Positions 7,463 to 15,609 of a DNA stretch of 64,000 bases are shown one piece after another. This DNA is from Agarilytica sp045430305 (GTDB taxonomy: Bacteria > Pseudomonadota > Gammaproteobacteria > Pseudomonadales > Cellvibrionaceae). Under the pieces are notes generated by a model. That model ran no database searches and was not told where the DNA came from. It worked only from the letters and a program-made list of their open reading frames with translations. Each line of letters starts with the position of its first letter. The stretch's first letter is position 1. Location of the stretch: NCBI GenBank assembly GCA_045430305.1, contig JAILXW010000003.1, positions 248,001 to 312,000 on the forward strand, in the 5' to 3' direction. Position numbers and translations under genes: made by a program.

Positions 7463-9295
7463 CTACAGCGCTGAAATACTCACATCAAAACAAGAAGAGC
7501 CGCCACCGAGCTGACCATCGACGTTCAAGTAATCGTAGACCTCGAGTATGTATTCACCAGTACTTAAATTGACGCTACCGGACTCTTCGTTAGGGTTACC
7601 AGAATCGAGCACTGCGATTCTGGTACCTTGCGACAATACGTCTATGTCGGGGTCTTTACTGCCAGTGCCAAGTGTTTTACTAGCCTCGATGAGGTAAGAG
7701 CCCTGCGAGGCAATGTTAATCCGAACAAAACGCCGCGCATCAACGCCATTCCACTCGCGCAAACCTTCACGGTTATTGCCACAGACATTTACGGTGTCAC
7801 CTACGCCGAGCGAGTTGTATACAGGGATCAAGAAGGAGGCATTTTGACTGCTGGCGTTGGTCTCACCTTCACCATAAATACCCGTGCCGTAAATTTCTTC
7901 TGCTTGCAGCATGGCATCTAAAGCCGAGGCCGTGGCGCTGTCACTAATGTCTTTTATACCCTGAGCGAGTAAATATATCGAGGTAAGCGCCGTAGATTCT
8001 CGGTAACTGTCTGAGGTCATCACTTGGTAAATAGGCGAGAAGCCCAGAGAAAGGGTATCTGCACCATCGTCTTGCGCGTCTGCAATGTCGTAAACAATTT
8101 TGCCAACGGAATTCTCATTAAACCAGCCGGGGTTAGCGATGCCGTTTTCTTCCATAGAGAAAGTAAAGCCCCAGGCCTGGCCCAAACCGGCCGAATCACT
8201 GTAGTTAGGCTGACCACTGGCAATGCCCGAAAAAGCGTTGGCAAAGCCCTCGCCCAGCGCTAAGCGCATATCGTATGCACCGCCAAGACTGTGGGCGCCG
8301 CCAATACTGTCAGAACGCGATAGGGTATCTTCTAAGTAGTGCGCCCACTCGTGCTGAATGACACTTTTGTCGTATTCATCAGTGTCGTTATTCACATCAC
8401 CAAGAATGTACATGATGTCTGAAGAAGGGCTGTAAAAGGAGGTTCCGATATTACCCGCAGTCAAACTGCCCGATACGGCGCGATTATTCACACTCCAACG
8501 CAACTCGGAAGGTGACAAAGCAACATCAGGGTCTGCGTTAATAACATGCTGCATGGCCTCGTACACGGCATCGAGAATAGCAAACGGCGCAGCGGTACGC
8601 GCCTCACTGTAACTGAAACCCGTCCAGCCCGATGCGGCATGAAGGTCGCGCTCTGAATCACTTTCGCCAACGTTTGCAAGATCGCCCTGCATGACATAGA
8701 GGGCGTTACCATTGGTATTATCCGTTACGGCTATGTCCCACGAAGGAGTGCCGGTTTTGACCATTTCGGCCAACACACGAATGCGCACCTGGGCATTGGG
8801 CTCAACATTGAGCCTATAAGCTCCTGAGGCATCCGTACTACTAGCATCGAGCACATTGTCACTGGCATCGAGCGCCTGCACTGTAGCACCACGCAAGGGG
8901 TCGGCAGAGATGTCACTATAATTGAGCCCGCCGTTTGCTGAATGCCCCACGCGATCAAAGGTCACTACACCAGAAATAGAGACAGCAGGCGAAGTGGACG
9001 GCAAGGGCGTTTCTGTAGGTTCAGGCGTAGGTGTCACACTCGGGCTAGGTGTCGCAGTAGATACAGGTGTAGGCGTTGCCGACGGGCTTAAAGTCGGGCT
9101 TAAAGTCGGGCTAGGAGTCGGGCTTATTGTAGGACTAGGTGTTGCCGTTTGTAGCGGGCCAGGCGCACTTGTTGGTGTCGGCGTAGAGGTTGAACCTGCA
9201 CCAGAACCACTGGAGCTGCCCCCTCCGCCACCGCCTCCACAAGCGCTTATAACGATTAAACTAATAAACAATAAAATATATAAAGCTTGCTTCAC
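7463..9295 (-). CDS. Surface lipoprotein with zincin (HExxH...E) protease-like domain
   Basis: 610 residues from a GTG start at 9295. A signal peptide ends in the lipobox ISAC (Cys19), followed by a Gly run and a long Pro/Thr/Ser linker (about 30-105) typical of exported enzymes of marine carbohydrate degraders. Next comes a carboxypeptidase-regulatory-like beta domain (GATVQALDASDNV...TDASGAYRLN). The central domain has HEWAH at 315-319 and a Glu in LGEGFANAFSG (Glu349), the pattern of a gluzincin zinc site. The C-terminal 100 residues look like a bacterial pre-peptidase C-terminal (PPC) domain. A close paralogue is encoded at 31291-32928. Proteolysis is inferred from the motif; the substrate is unknown. 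Confidence 0.75.
   Translation of the reverse strand: MKQALYILLFISLIVISACGGGGGGGSSSGSGAGSTSTPTPTSAPGPLQTATPSPTISPTPSPTLSPTLSPSATPTPVSTATPSPSVTPTPEPTETPLPSTSPAVSISGVVTFDRVGHSANGGLNYSDISADPLRGATVQALDASDNVLDASSTDASGAYRLNVEPNAQVRIRVLAEMVKTGTPSWDIAVTDNTNGNALYVMQGDLANVGESDSERDLHAASGWTGFSYSEARTAAPFAILDAVYEAMQHVINADPDVALSPSELRWSVNNRAVSGSLTAGNIGTSFYSPSSDIMYILGDVNNDTDEYDKSVIQHEWAHYLEDTLSRSDSIGGAHSLGGAYDMRLALGEGFANAFSGIASGQPNYSDSAGLGQAWGFTFSMEENGIANPGWFNENSVGKIVYDIADAQDDGADTLSLGFSPIYQVMTSDSYRESTALTSIYLLAQGIKDISDSATASALDAMLQAEEIYGTGIYGEGETNASSQNASFLIPVYNSLGVGDTVNVCGNNREGLREWNGVDARRFVRINIASQGSYLIEASKTLGTGSKDPDIDVLSQGTRIAVLDSGNPNEESGSVNLSTGEYILEVYDYLNVDGQLGGGSSCFDVSISAL
9081..9140 (-). repeat. 12-nt tandem repeat coding the SPTL linker
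   Basis: Five imperfect copies of a 12-nt unit (GTCGGGCTTAAA on the + strand) lie in register with the reading frame of the zincin lipoprotein and encode its S-P-T-L/T-P-S-P linker. Repeat expansion would lengthen the linker by four residues without a frameshift. Confidence 0.85.
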
Positions 9296-9602
9296 TGGTT
9301 CCGCCAGGTGAACGCGTAAATTCGCGTGAATTCATGAGTCAGTGAATTAACCTTATACGCCAGTGGGGGAGTCCGCAAAAAAGTGGATAAAACAATCTAA
9401 ATAAAGCGATATCTATTTCTGCTTGCTCCATATACCTCGTGTAGGTCTTAACAAAGCGGGTTCCTGATTAGCCTAAACCATGTGTTTTCAAACGGTTAGC
9501 TCCAGAGTCACTTTTTGTTTTTTTGAAGATATGCCCTATTTTTAATTATGATATTAATCACTTTTGCTTACATATGCCTATTCACTCGCCTCGGTAACTC
9601 CC
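9296..9602. other. Divergent promoter region between zincin lipoprotein and TonB receptor
   Basis: 307 bp separating two divergent starts. It is AT-rich towards the receptor gene and should hold both promoters. I see no Fur-type palindrome, no convincing operator and no hairpin. An ATG at 9549 is in a different frame from the receptor. Confidence 0.4.
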
Positions 9603-11846
9603 ATGGCTCCAAAACGTGCCCCTCTAAAGGACAAACAACGCCTAAACCCACCTTTCCCATTGCTTACCCTCGTGTTGTTTGCAACGGCGATAAGCATGTC
9701 TGGCGCCCCCCTGTCGCACGCGGAGCCCACGCCAGACGATTGGGTATTAGATAGCCTATTTGAAATGAGCATCGAAGAGCTGGCTCGACTTGAAGTGAAA
9801 TCAGCATCCCTTACTCGTACCGATAAACGCTTAACACCGGCAGCTGTCACGCAAATCAACCAATCAGACATTCGACTTTCTGGGGCTCGGACTTTAAACG
9901 AATTGCTCCAGATCTATGTACCGGGGCTGCAACTAATTAAACATAGCTTTGTTCAATCCCATTTAGGTCAACGTGGGATCATGGGTGATAAAGACCTTAA
10001 GTATATTTTGACGGTCAATGGCCGTGTTATGAATCAACGAACTCAGGCCGGGGTAGTGAGCGAGCGAGACCTGATGCTCTTGTCCGATATTCATGAAGTG
10101 GAAGTCATTCGAGGGCCTGGCTCGGCAGTTCAAGGCTTGGGTGCTGTCTCGATGGTGATTAATATCGTCACTCAGAATGGTGAAAGCTTTCAAGGAGAAG
10201 AAGCGCGTATTCGAATGCATGAAGGGCAAGATCGATACAGCCTCGAATTAAAACATGGAATGAAATTTGGTGATCAAGATAGTGCGTCATTATATTTATA
10301 TGGTGGTATCAGCTACGTCCGCGGTGCGAGCAAAGACGAAGCGCCATTTATTTTCCCTCGTACTTTTACCTCAGTTGATGGTGTTGACGTGGAAGCAGGG
10401 GAGCCTGCAGAAACAAAATACAACCGTGAAGGTGCGGTGTATCGTGATTTAGCCCCCATTAAACTTCATGCTGAATTCGAGTGGGAAGGCTTTGGTGCGT
10501 GGATGCGATATACACGCGGCGGGGAACAATATGCGTCGCGGGCACGTCATGTGGCGCAAAGTCCGATTGGAAACGGAGCAGTATTCGAAGTCGGAATTTC
10601 TGAAACGGGCTACCAGCAATTTACGCTAAATCTTGATTATGAAGATGTTATTTCGGAGCAGTGGCGTAACGAGTACTCGCTTAGCTTCGATACGATGGAT
10701 TTTAAACGGTACCAATGGACACGCCCCAACGAAAACAGCAGGTCTGAGGCGCATCGTGAAGATGAGTATTTTACTCGTGCTCTTTCCCATTGGACGCCAA
10801 GTAAAACATTTGGGCTTTCGACCGGCTTTGAAATTTCTCATGAAGAATTTGGTCTTGAAACCCGCGGATATCCCGATCATAGCGCGAGCTCGACAGTTTA
10901 CCGCATTCCCGGAAGTATGCCGCAATGGGAAACCTTGACCTTATCTTGGTTGTTTGAGACTCAATGGAAAATCAGTAACAAATGGACAAGCTTCGTTGGC
11001 TGGAGAGTAGATAAAAATACTTACACTGACTATTTATTTTCTCCTCGTTTTACTTGGGCTTATGCAGTAAACGATCAAGATGCTTTCAAGATGATGCTTA
11101 CGCGTTCCAACCGTATCAACAATGCGCAAGAACTTCGAGACGCATATGAAGAAAATGGTGTTGAAGAGAGCGATCCAGAAAAGTTAGATAACGTTGAACT
11201 TCGTTACGAACACATGAATATGAAAGGATGGTCTGGCGCGATTTCATCTTACTACCAAGTGCTAGATGCTATAGGGCACTCCTCAAGACAGAATCAAACT
11301 ATTCCTGTGGGCGAGCAAGAGCAATGGGGCACAGAGTTTGAATTAAGTTATTTTTCTGATGCGACTCGAATTAGTTTCTCGCACCAGTATACAAAGCTCA
11401 TTAATTTTAAGCTCTCTGACGAAAACTCTTCCTCGTTTATTTCATCGGCAGATAATGGTTTTGGAAACGACTTAGATAATTGGAGCAATCATATTTCCAA
11501 GGTTGATGCTTATTACCAATTGAACCCTTCGGTAAAGGTGCATGGAAATCTTCAATATTTATGGGGGTTTCAAGGCACTAAAGACTATTTAGAATTTCGT
11601 AATTCTACTCGAGATGAAGACGCTCGATTCAGCGATCCAGGCTACGATGATTTCGCCAAAGAAAGTGTCTTTCTCAACTTGGGTTTAGAATACAAGCGCG
11701 GTGAGCGATATACGGTCAACCTAAATGGTTATCATCTACTCGGACTGTTCAATGAAGACCTAAACAAAGTGAATTTTATTGGAGGTTACGGCGATTACCG
11801 TAACACAGCACCAAGTATCGGGCTTGATCTAACAATGAAATTCTAG
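9603..11846 (+). CDS. TonB-dependent outer-membrane receptor
   Basis: About 747 residues from the ATG at 9603; an in-frame TTG at 9564 only adds 13 residues before the signal peptide. The leader has a long basic n-region and probably ends at SHA|EP. The N-terminal segment SIEELARLEVKSASLTRTDKR and the plug (ARTLNELLQIYVPGLQL, then IHEVEVIRGPGSAVQGLGAVSMVINIVT) are classic for TonB-dependent receptors. The rest is a 22-strand barrel ending in the terminal aromatic signature (LDLTMKF). Its ligand is unknown: there is no neighbouring transporter or catabolic gene. It converges on the RegBA-like operon. Confidence 0.85.
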   Translation: MAPKRAPLKDKQRLNPPFPLLTLVLFATAISMSGAPLSHAEPTPDDWVLDSLFEMSIEELARLEVKSASLTRTDKRLTPAAVTQINQSDIRLSGARTLNELLQIYVPGLQLIKHSFVQSHLGQRGIMGDKDLKYILTVNGRVMNQRTQAGVVSERDLMLLSDIHEVEVIRGPGSAVQGLGAVSMVINIVTQNGESFQGEEARIRMHEGQDRYSLELKHGMKFGDQDSASLYLYGGISYVRGASKDEAPFIFPRTFTSVDGVDVEAGEPAETKYNREGAVYRDLAPIKLHAEFEWEGFGAWMRYTRGGEQYASRARHVAQSPIGNGAVFEVGISETGYQQFTLNLDYEDVISEQWRNEYSLSFDTMDFKRYQWTRPNENSRSEAHREDEYFTRALSHWTPSKTFGLSTGFEISHEEFGLETRGYPDHSASSTVYRIPGSMPQWETLTLSWLFETQWKISNKWTSFVGWRVDKNTYTDYLFSPRFTWAYAVNDQDAFKMMLTRSNRINNAQELRDAYEENGVEESDPEKLDNVELRYEHMNMKGWSGAISSYYQVLDAIGHSSRQNQTIPVGEQEQWGTEFELSYFSDATRISFSHQYTKLINFKLSDENSSSFISSADNGFGNDLDNWSNHISKVDAYYQLNPSVKVHGNLQYLWGFQGTKDYLEFRNSTRDEDARFSDPGYDDFAKESVFLNLGLEYKRGERYTVNLNGYHLLGLFNEDLNKVNFIGGYGDYRNTAPSIGLDLTMKF

Positions 11847-12152
11847 AGATTTTACGCTGACAACCCAACACTAGGTTTCGTCACATGGATAAAAAACTCA
11901 TGATTGCCGTCACCGCCAGCGATCATGCTAGGCCAATAATTGGTTACGTTGAACCTTCCATACATCGCAGCAGCGATAGCCCTTTTTCACCTCAATAAAT
12001 AAAAAGCGATTTTTTACCCCCTTCGCCAAACTCTTCAACCCTACTTCAAACTAAGACTTCACGAGCGACAACACTTCTACATCGACCTCCGTTGTATACG
12101 CCGCCAACCCACTTTTAACCAACAACTAACAACCCTCACGGTTATACCCTCA
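11847..12152. other. 306-bp convergent intergenic region
   Basis: This separates the receptor gene from the response-regulator gene. A 37-codon plus-strand frame begins at 11885 (MDKKLMIAVTASDHARP), but it has no family and only a weak ribosome binding site, so it is not called. No clear intrinsic terminator was found for either gene. Confidence 0.35.
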
Positions 12153-12716
12153 TTAATCTTTGACGGGTTTTTTTTGCAGCTTTCGCTGCAAAGTTCTGCG
12201 ATGCATATTAAGTTCTCGAGCAGTTGCAGAAACATTCCCATCATTTTTTAACAGAACGCGCTGAATGTGTTCCCACTCTAAGCGTTTTGGGGACATTGGC
12301 ATTGAGTCTTCTTCAACAGTTTCGCTTTGTTCTTCATTCTCAGTTTGCGACTCTAACGCTTGAATAATTTCTGAAACATTTGCAGGCTTTGGCAAGTAAT
12401 TATTCGCACCAAGCTTTACCGCCTCGACAGCAGTCGCGATACTGGCGTATGCGGTAAGTACTAGAACACGCATTTCCGAATTTTTCTCGCGCAAAAGTGG
12501 GATCAGAGACAACGAGGTTTCACTTTCCAGCTTTAAATCCAAGACTGCATTATCGAAGTGCGTCGTTTCCAGCACCGCCCTTGCATCGGCCAAGTTCGCT
12601 ACGTGCGTCACAACAAAACCTCGTTTTTCTAAGGCCTTTTTTGTAACCTTTGCCAGCGTTATATCATCTTCTAATAACAACAATGACAACACATCTTCAG
12701 TGTTAGCAACGTTCAA
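12153..12716 (-). CDS. regA: Response regulator, RegA/PrrA/ActR family
   Basis: 187 residues, the usual length of RegA. A receiver domain (LLLEDDITLAKVTKKALEKRGF, phospho-acceptor Asp in AVLDLKLE, conserved Thr in LTAYASIATAVEAVKLGANNYLPKPA) is joined by an acidic linker to a Fis-type helix-turn-helix (NVSATARELNMHRRTLQRKLQKKPV). This short HTH tail is diagnostic of RegA/PrrA/ActR/RoxR regulators, which control energy and redox genes. It follows the RegB-like kinase by 47 bp in one operon. The last codons include an A8 run on the coding strand. Confidence 0.9.
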   Translation of the reverse strand: MNVANTEDVLSLLLLEDDITLAKVTKKALEKRGFVVTHVANLADARAVLETTHFDNAVLDLKLESETSLSLIPLLREKNSEMRVLVLTAYASIATAVEAVKLGANNYLPKPANVSEIIQALESQTENEEQSETVEEDSMPMSPKRLEWEHIQRVLLKNDGNVSATARELNMHRRTLQRKLQKKPVKD

Positions 12717-12763
12717 CTTTTCCTCTCTTTAAACAAGATAAGTATCATTAAAAAATTAATGTT

Positions 12764-14002
12764 CTAACTTTGAGAAAATGGCAATACCACCTGAGTGATC
12801 GTACCGCCTTGCTCTGCGTCTACGATCGAGATAGTGCCACCAAACTGCTCAATGGTCGAGTGAGATAAATAAACACCCATACCCCACCCACCTTTACTCG
12901 AATCAATAAAACTTTTACCTAGTTTGCTTCTTAATTCTTCACTAAGGCCTTTGCCATTGTCGGAAATTGATATATTAAGCCGATTGTTCTTCTGTAGAAA
13001 TTGGATCGCGATTTTTCCACTTTCTGCCTGAATAGCGTTATCAATAAGGTTTACTAAAGCCAGTAACAAAGAACCGCTTTGCTGGATTGTTCGTGAACTG
13101 AGTGCCGCATCAAAAGAAAACTCGATAACCGCTTCTGGCCGTAAAAGTTGATAATGGGCTTGCAGGTTTTGATACACATTTTCAACAGGCAACACCTTTT
13201 GTTGGTTGAGGCTTTGCTTTTTAGTCGCTGCACCTATTTCGGCTAAATAATTTCGACAGCGCTTAAGCTCCTGTTTAAACAAATCTATATCTTCATTTAC
13301 CTTCCCATCTCTTTCCCACTCTTCCAGCAGAATAGCCATGCTCGACAGCGGCGACCCTAATGCGTGTGCGGTTGTTGCCGTATGAGTCGCTACAGCGACC
13401 AATTGCTCATCGCGCAATATTTTTTCTCGTGCTTTCTGCAACTGCAACTCTCTATTTCTTACCGAATCTGTAGCGTAAGTAATAAACACGAAAAGAATGA
13501 TGGCACTGATGACGAAGTTGATCCACATCCCATATAAATGCAAAGAAAAATTCGCATGATCGACATGATGCGCATCCCCGACAAAAGTCCAACGTGCATA
13601 CACTGCGATGGCGACAAGCATCATTGGCAAGCTATATATTTTTTTAAGAAGCGCTGCAGATAAGGCAAGCGGCACCAGCATCGAAGACGTAAATGGGTTT
13701 GCACTACCGCCGCTTAATTCTATCAAAGCTGAAAGTAGCAGTAGGTCGCTCAACAGCAGCAGGAACACCTCCCACTCGGTAACCGGCAACGCCCATCTTA
13801 GGCGTACCAACCATATAACAATAAGAATCGCCGAAAGGGCTAAGCTCCAAACCAGCGAGCCAAACGGTAGCTGCAGATCAAAATAATGATGAATCGCCCA
13901 TAAAACAACACTCGACGACAGCCAAGTTACCGCTTTCAGCGCGATCAGCTTAACAAGTAGAGAGTGATCGAAATCGATGGAGTTTTTCACGTGGAAAAAC
14001 AA
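12764..14002 (-). CDS. regB: Sensor histidine kinase, RegB/PrrB family (redox sensor)
   Basis: 412 residues with six membrane segments in the first 180. The loop motif GGSANPF (98-104) is the RegB GGxxNPF quinone-sensing heptapeptide. The dimerisation/phosphotransfer helix has His213 in TTAHALGSPLSS and Cys249 in ELKRCRNYL, matching the redox-active cysteine region of RegB. N-box (NLIDNAIQAE), G1 (ISDNGKGLS) and G2 (GWGMGVYLSHSTIEQFGG) complete the ATP domain. Oddity: the acidic residue that normally follows the phospho-His (HE) is alanine here. It is the second gene of an operon with the EAL-HDOD gene upstream and regA downstream. Confidence 0.9.
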   Translation of the reverse strand: MFFHVKNSIDFDHSLLVKLIALKAVTWLSSSVVLWAIHHYFDLQLPFGSLVWSLALSAILIVIWLVRLRWALPVTEWEVFLLLLSDLLLLSALIELSGGSANPFTSSMLVPLALSAALLKKIYSLPMMLVAIAVYARWTFVGDAHHVDHANFSLHLYGMWINFVISAIILFVFITYATDSVRNRELQLQKAREKILRDEQLVAVATHTATTAHALGSPLSSMAILLEEWERDGKVNEDIDLFKQELKRCRNYLAEIGAATKKQSLNQQKVLPVENVYQNLQAHYQLLRPEAVIEFSFDAALSSRTIQQSGSLLLALVNLIDNAIQAESGKIAIQFLQKNNRLNISISDNGKGLSEELRSKLGKSFIDSSKGGWGMGVYLSHSTIEQFGGTISIVDAEQGGTITQVVLPFSQS

Positions 14003-14033
14003 TACCCGAGGAGAAATGATTGAAGCTTACATT

Positions 14034-15245
14034 CTATCTATCGTCAAAGCCTTTGACAATTTCTTCCGTCCAATGAAAAGAGTTATGGAAAACATCTAAC
14101 ACAGATTGTTTATTGTTCGCCAAACGATCTGGCTGTGAGCTAAGTACCCGCTCCAGGTTTTTGGCAAGCTTCAATATTTTCCCTAAACGCCCCTGGTAAT
14201 CAACAACGGCATCTATCACTTCTTGGGAAAGGTTGACGCTTTTAGCAAAATAATCGACCTCTACACCCAAAAGTATGTCGATACCAGAAATTATACCCGT
14301 TAAAAACGCGTTATCGGGGTCAACACCGCCAATTTGAGACGCGTACATTTCACAAAACTTAGCACGATTCAATACTATTCGGTGTGCTTCACGGCTATTG
14401 TCGCTAGCAGAGAGCAGAGTCAACATCACGGCCCACTTTCGCAATTGACCGATTCCTAGAAATACTATGGCTTCTCGAATAGTAGAAATAGGCCGCTCAA
14501 GATTGTACAACGGGCTATTCACCATTTTTAAAATTTGAATCGATAGGCGAGGATCATTCGCAACCGTTGAGGCGACTTCATCAAAGCTTGCATCTTGGGA
14601 CGCAGTGACACGCATAATTTCGATTGCTGACGCATGCTCTGGGCGAATATTTTTCCCTTTTATTATTTTCGGCCTTGCTAAAAAATACCCTTGAAAATAA
14701 TCAAAACCAAAAGATTTAAACAGATTGAATTCGTCTTCTGTTTCAACGCGCTCTGCCAGGCATTTACATGGAAAGTTTTTCAGCGAATTAATACGGGCCT
14801 CGATGACTCTCGGATCTACCCCAAGAACATCGACTTTTACAACATCGGCAAGCTCCAATAACGGGCCCCACTCTTCTGTAAACTCGAAATCATCGAGCGC
14901 GAAACGAAACCCCTTGTTTTTCCATGCCTTAACAGAGTCGATAAATCGATCGTTAATCTCTGCACGCTCAACCAATTCAATGAATACCGATGCTGGCTCA
15001 ACGGGAAGAAAAGCCTCAGACAAGAGAAAATCGGTATTAACATTTACAAACGCTGGGCGCTGCAAATGCTCCACTTCGTGGGTAATACTGCTACAAAGAT
15101 TCACCAGCACCGCGCTGGTCGCCAGATCTTCGCCTATCTCCATCGCCGTATTTCCGTTTTCGTTACGGAACAGCAACTCGGTACCAAAAAGCTCTTTGTC
15201 GCAATTATAGATACCTTGGCTGGCAAGCAAGATGGATTCGGTCAT
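14034..15245 (-). CDS. EAL-HDOD signalling protein (YuxH/CdgJ type)
   Basis: 403 residues. The N-terminal half is an EAL-type fold: GTELLFR replaces the EAL motif (Glu23 retained), FVNVNTDFL, FIELVERAE, FALDDFEF, VVKVDVLG, CLAERVETEDEF and FDYFQGYFLARP are all in order, so most metal and c-di-GMP ligands remain, although several motifs are off consensus. The C-terminal half is an HDOD domain (LSIQILKMVNSPLYNLERPISTIREAIVFLGIGQLRKWA). YuxH-class proteins affect motility and biofilm; some have lost phosphodiesterase activity. The stop lies 31 bp before the kinase gene, so co-expression with RegBA is likely. Confidence 0.88.
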   Translation of the reverse strand: MTESILLASQGIYNCDKELFGTELLFRNENGNTAMEIGEDLATSAVLVNLCSSITHEVEHLQRPAFVNVNTDFLLSEAFLPVEPASVFIELVERAEINDRFIDSVKAWKNKGFRFALDDFEFTEEWGPLLELADVVKVDVLGVDPRVIEARINSLKNFPCKCLAERVETEDEFNLFKSFGFDYFQGYFLARPKIIKGKNIRPEHASAIEIMRVTASQDASFDEVASTVANDPRLSIQILKMVNSPLYNLERPISTIREAIVFLGIGQLRKWAVMLTLLSASDNSREAHRIVLNRAKFCEMYASQIGGVDPDNAFLTGIISGIDILLGVEVDYFAKSVNLSQEVIDAVVDYQGRLGKILKLAKNLERVLSSQPDRLANNKQSVLDVFHNSFHWTEEIVKGFDDR

Positions 15246-15609
15246 TTACCGCCCTTAATGTAGGCTGATTGTTATCGGGGTAAGCAGAGTATAGTGAACG
15301 TCAGCAGGAGCGCGCCAGGCAACGACCAATTTGTTCTTAGCATGGCGCCATTTATGCCCTATGCAGGTTTTAGGCGACAACGCATTTGGCTGCACCGAAT
15401 GAAGCCTCCACAAAATATGACTACCGCGTCACACTCATACAATCTTTTACAATCCATATTCCCTACTGAGGCCGCCATCCGTCTGTTCTGAAGTAAGATA
15501 TTCGTTAGCGAGCCTATGCATGTATAGGCCAACGAAAAACAAGAACAGACCATTAGCCACTTAACGGCAGGTTCGAAAGTATAAAGATGGAAATGGAGCG
15601 CAAGAAAAG
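15246..15609. other. 364-bp divergent intergenic region with a bipartite hairpin
   Basis: This holds promoters for the EAL-HDOD operon and the ALG10-like gene. At 15501-15536 an inverted repeat has outer arms TTCGTT/AACGAA and inner arms GCCTAT/ATAGGC, with a 5-nt bulge on one side. It lies about 75 bp upstream of the ALG10-like start and could be an operator or a leader structure. A 65-codon frame at 15294-15491 is not believable as a gene. Confidence 0.4.

Noticed and set aside
8922..9311. 129-codon plus-strand frame with G/V repeats
   Set aside because: Antisense reading of the Pro/Thr linker and signal peptide of the zincin lipoprotein; repetitive GVGVGLGV text is an artefact of the 12-nt repeats.
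11885..11998. 37-codon plus-strand frame MDKKLMIAV...
   Set aside because: Too short, no recognisable product, weak start region.
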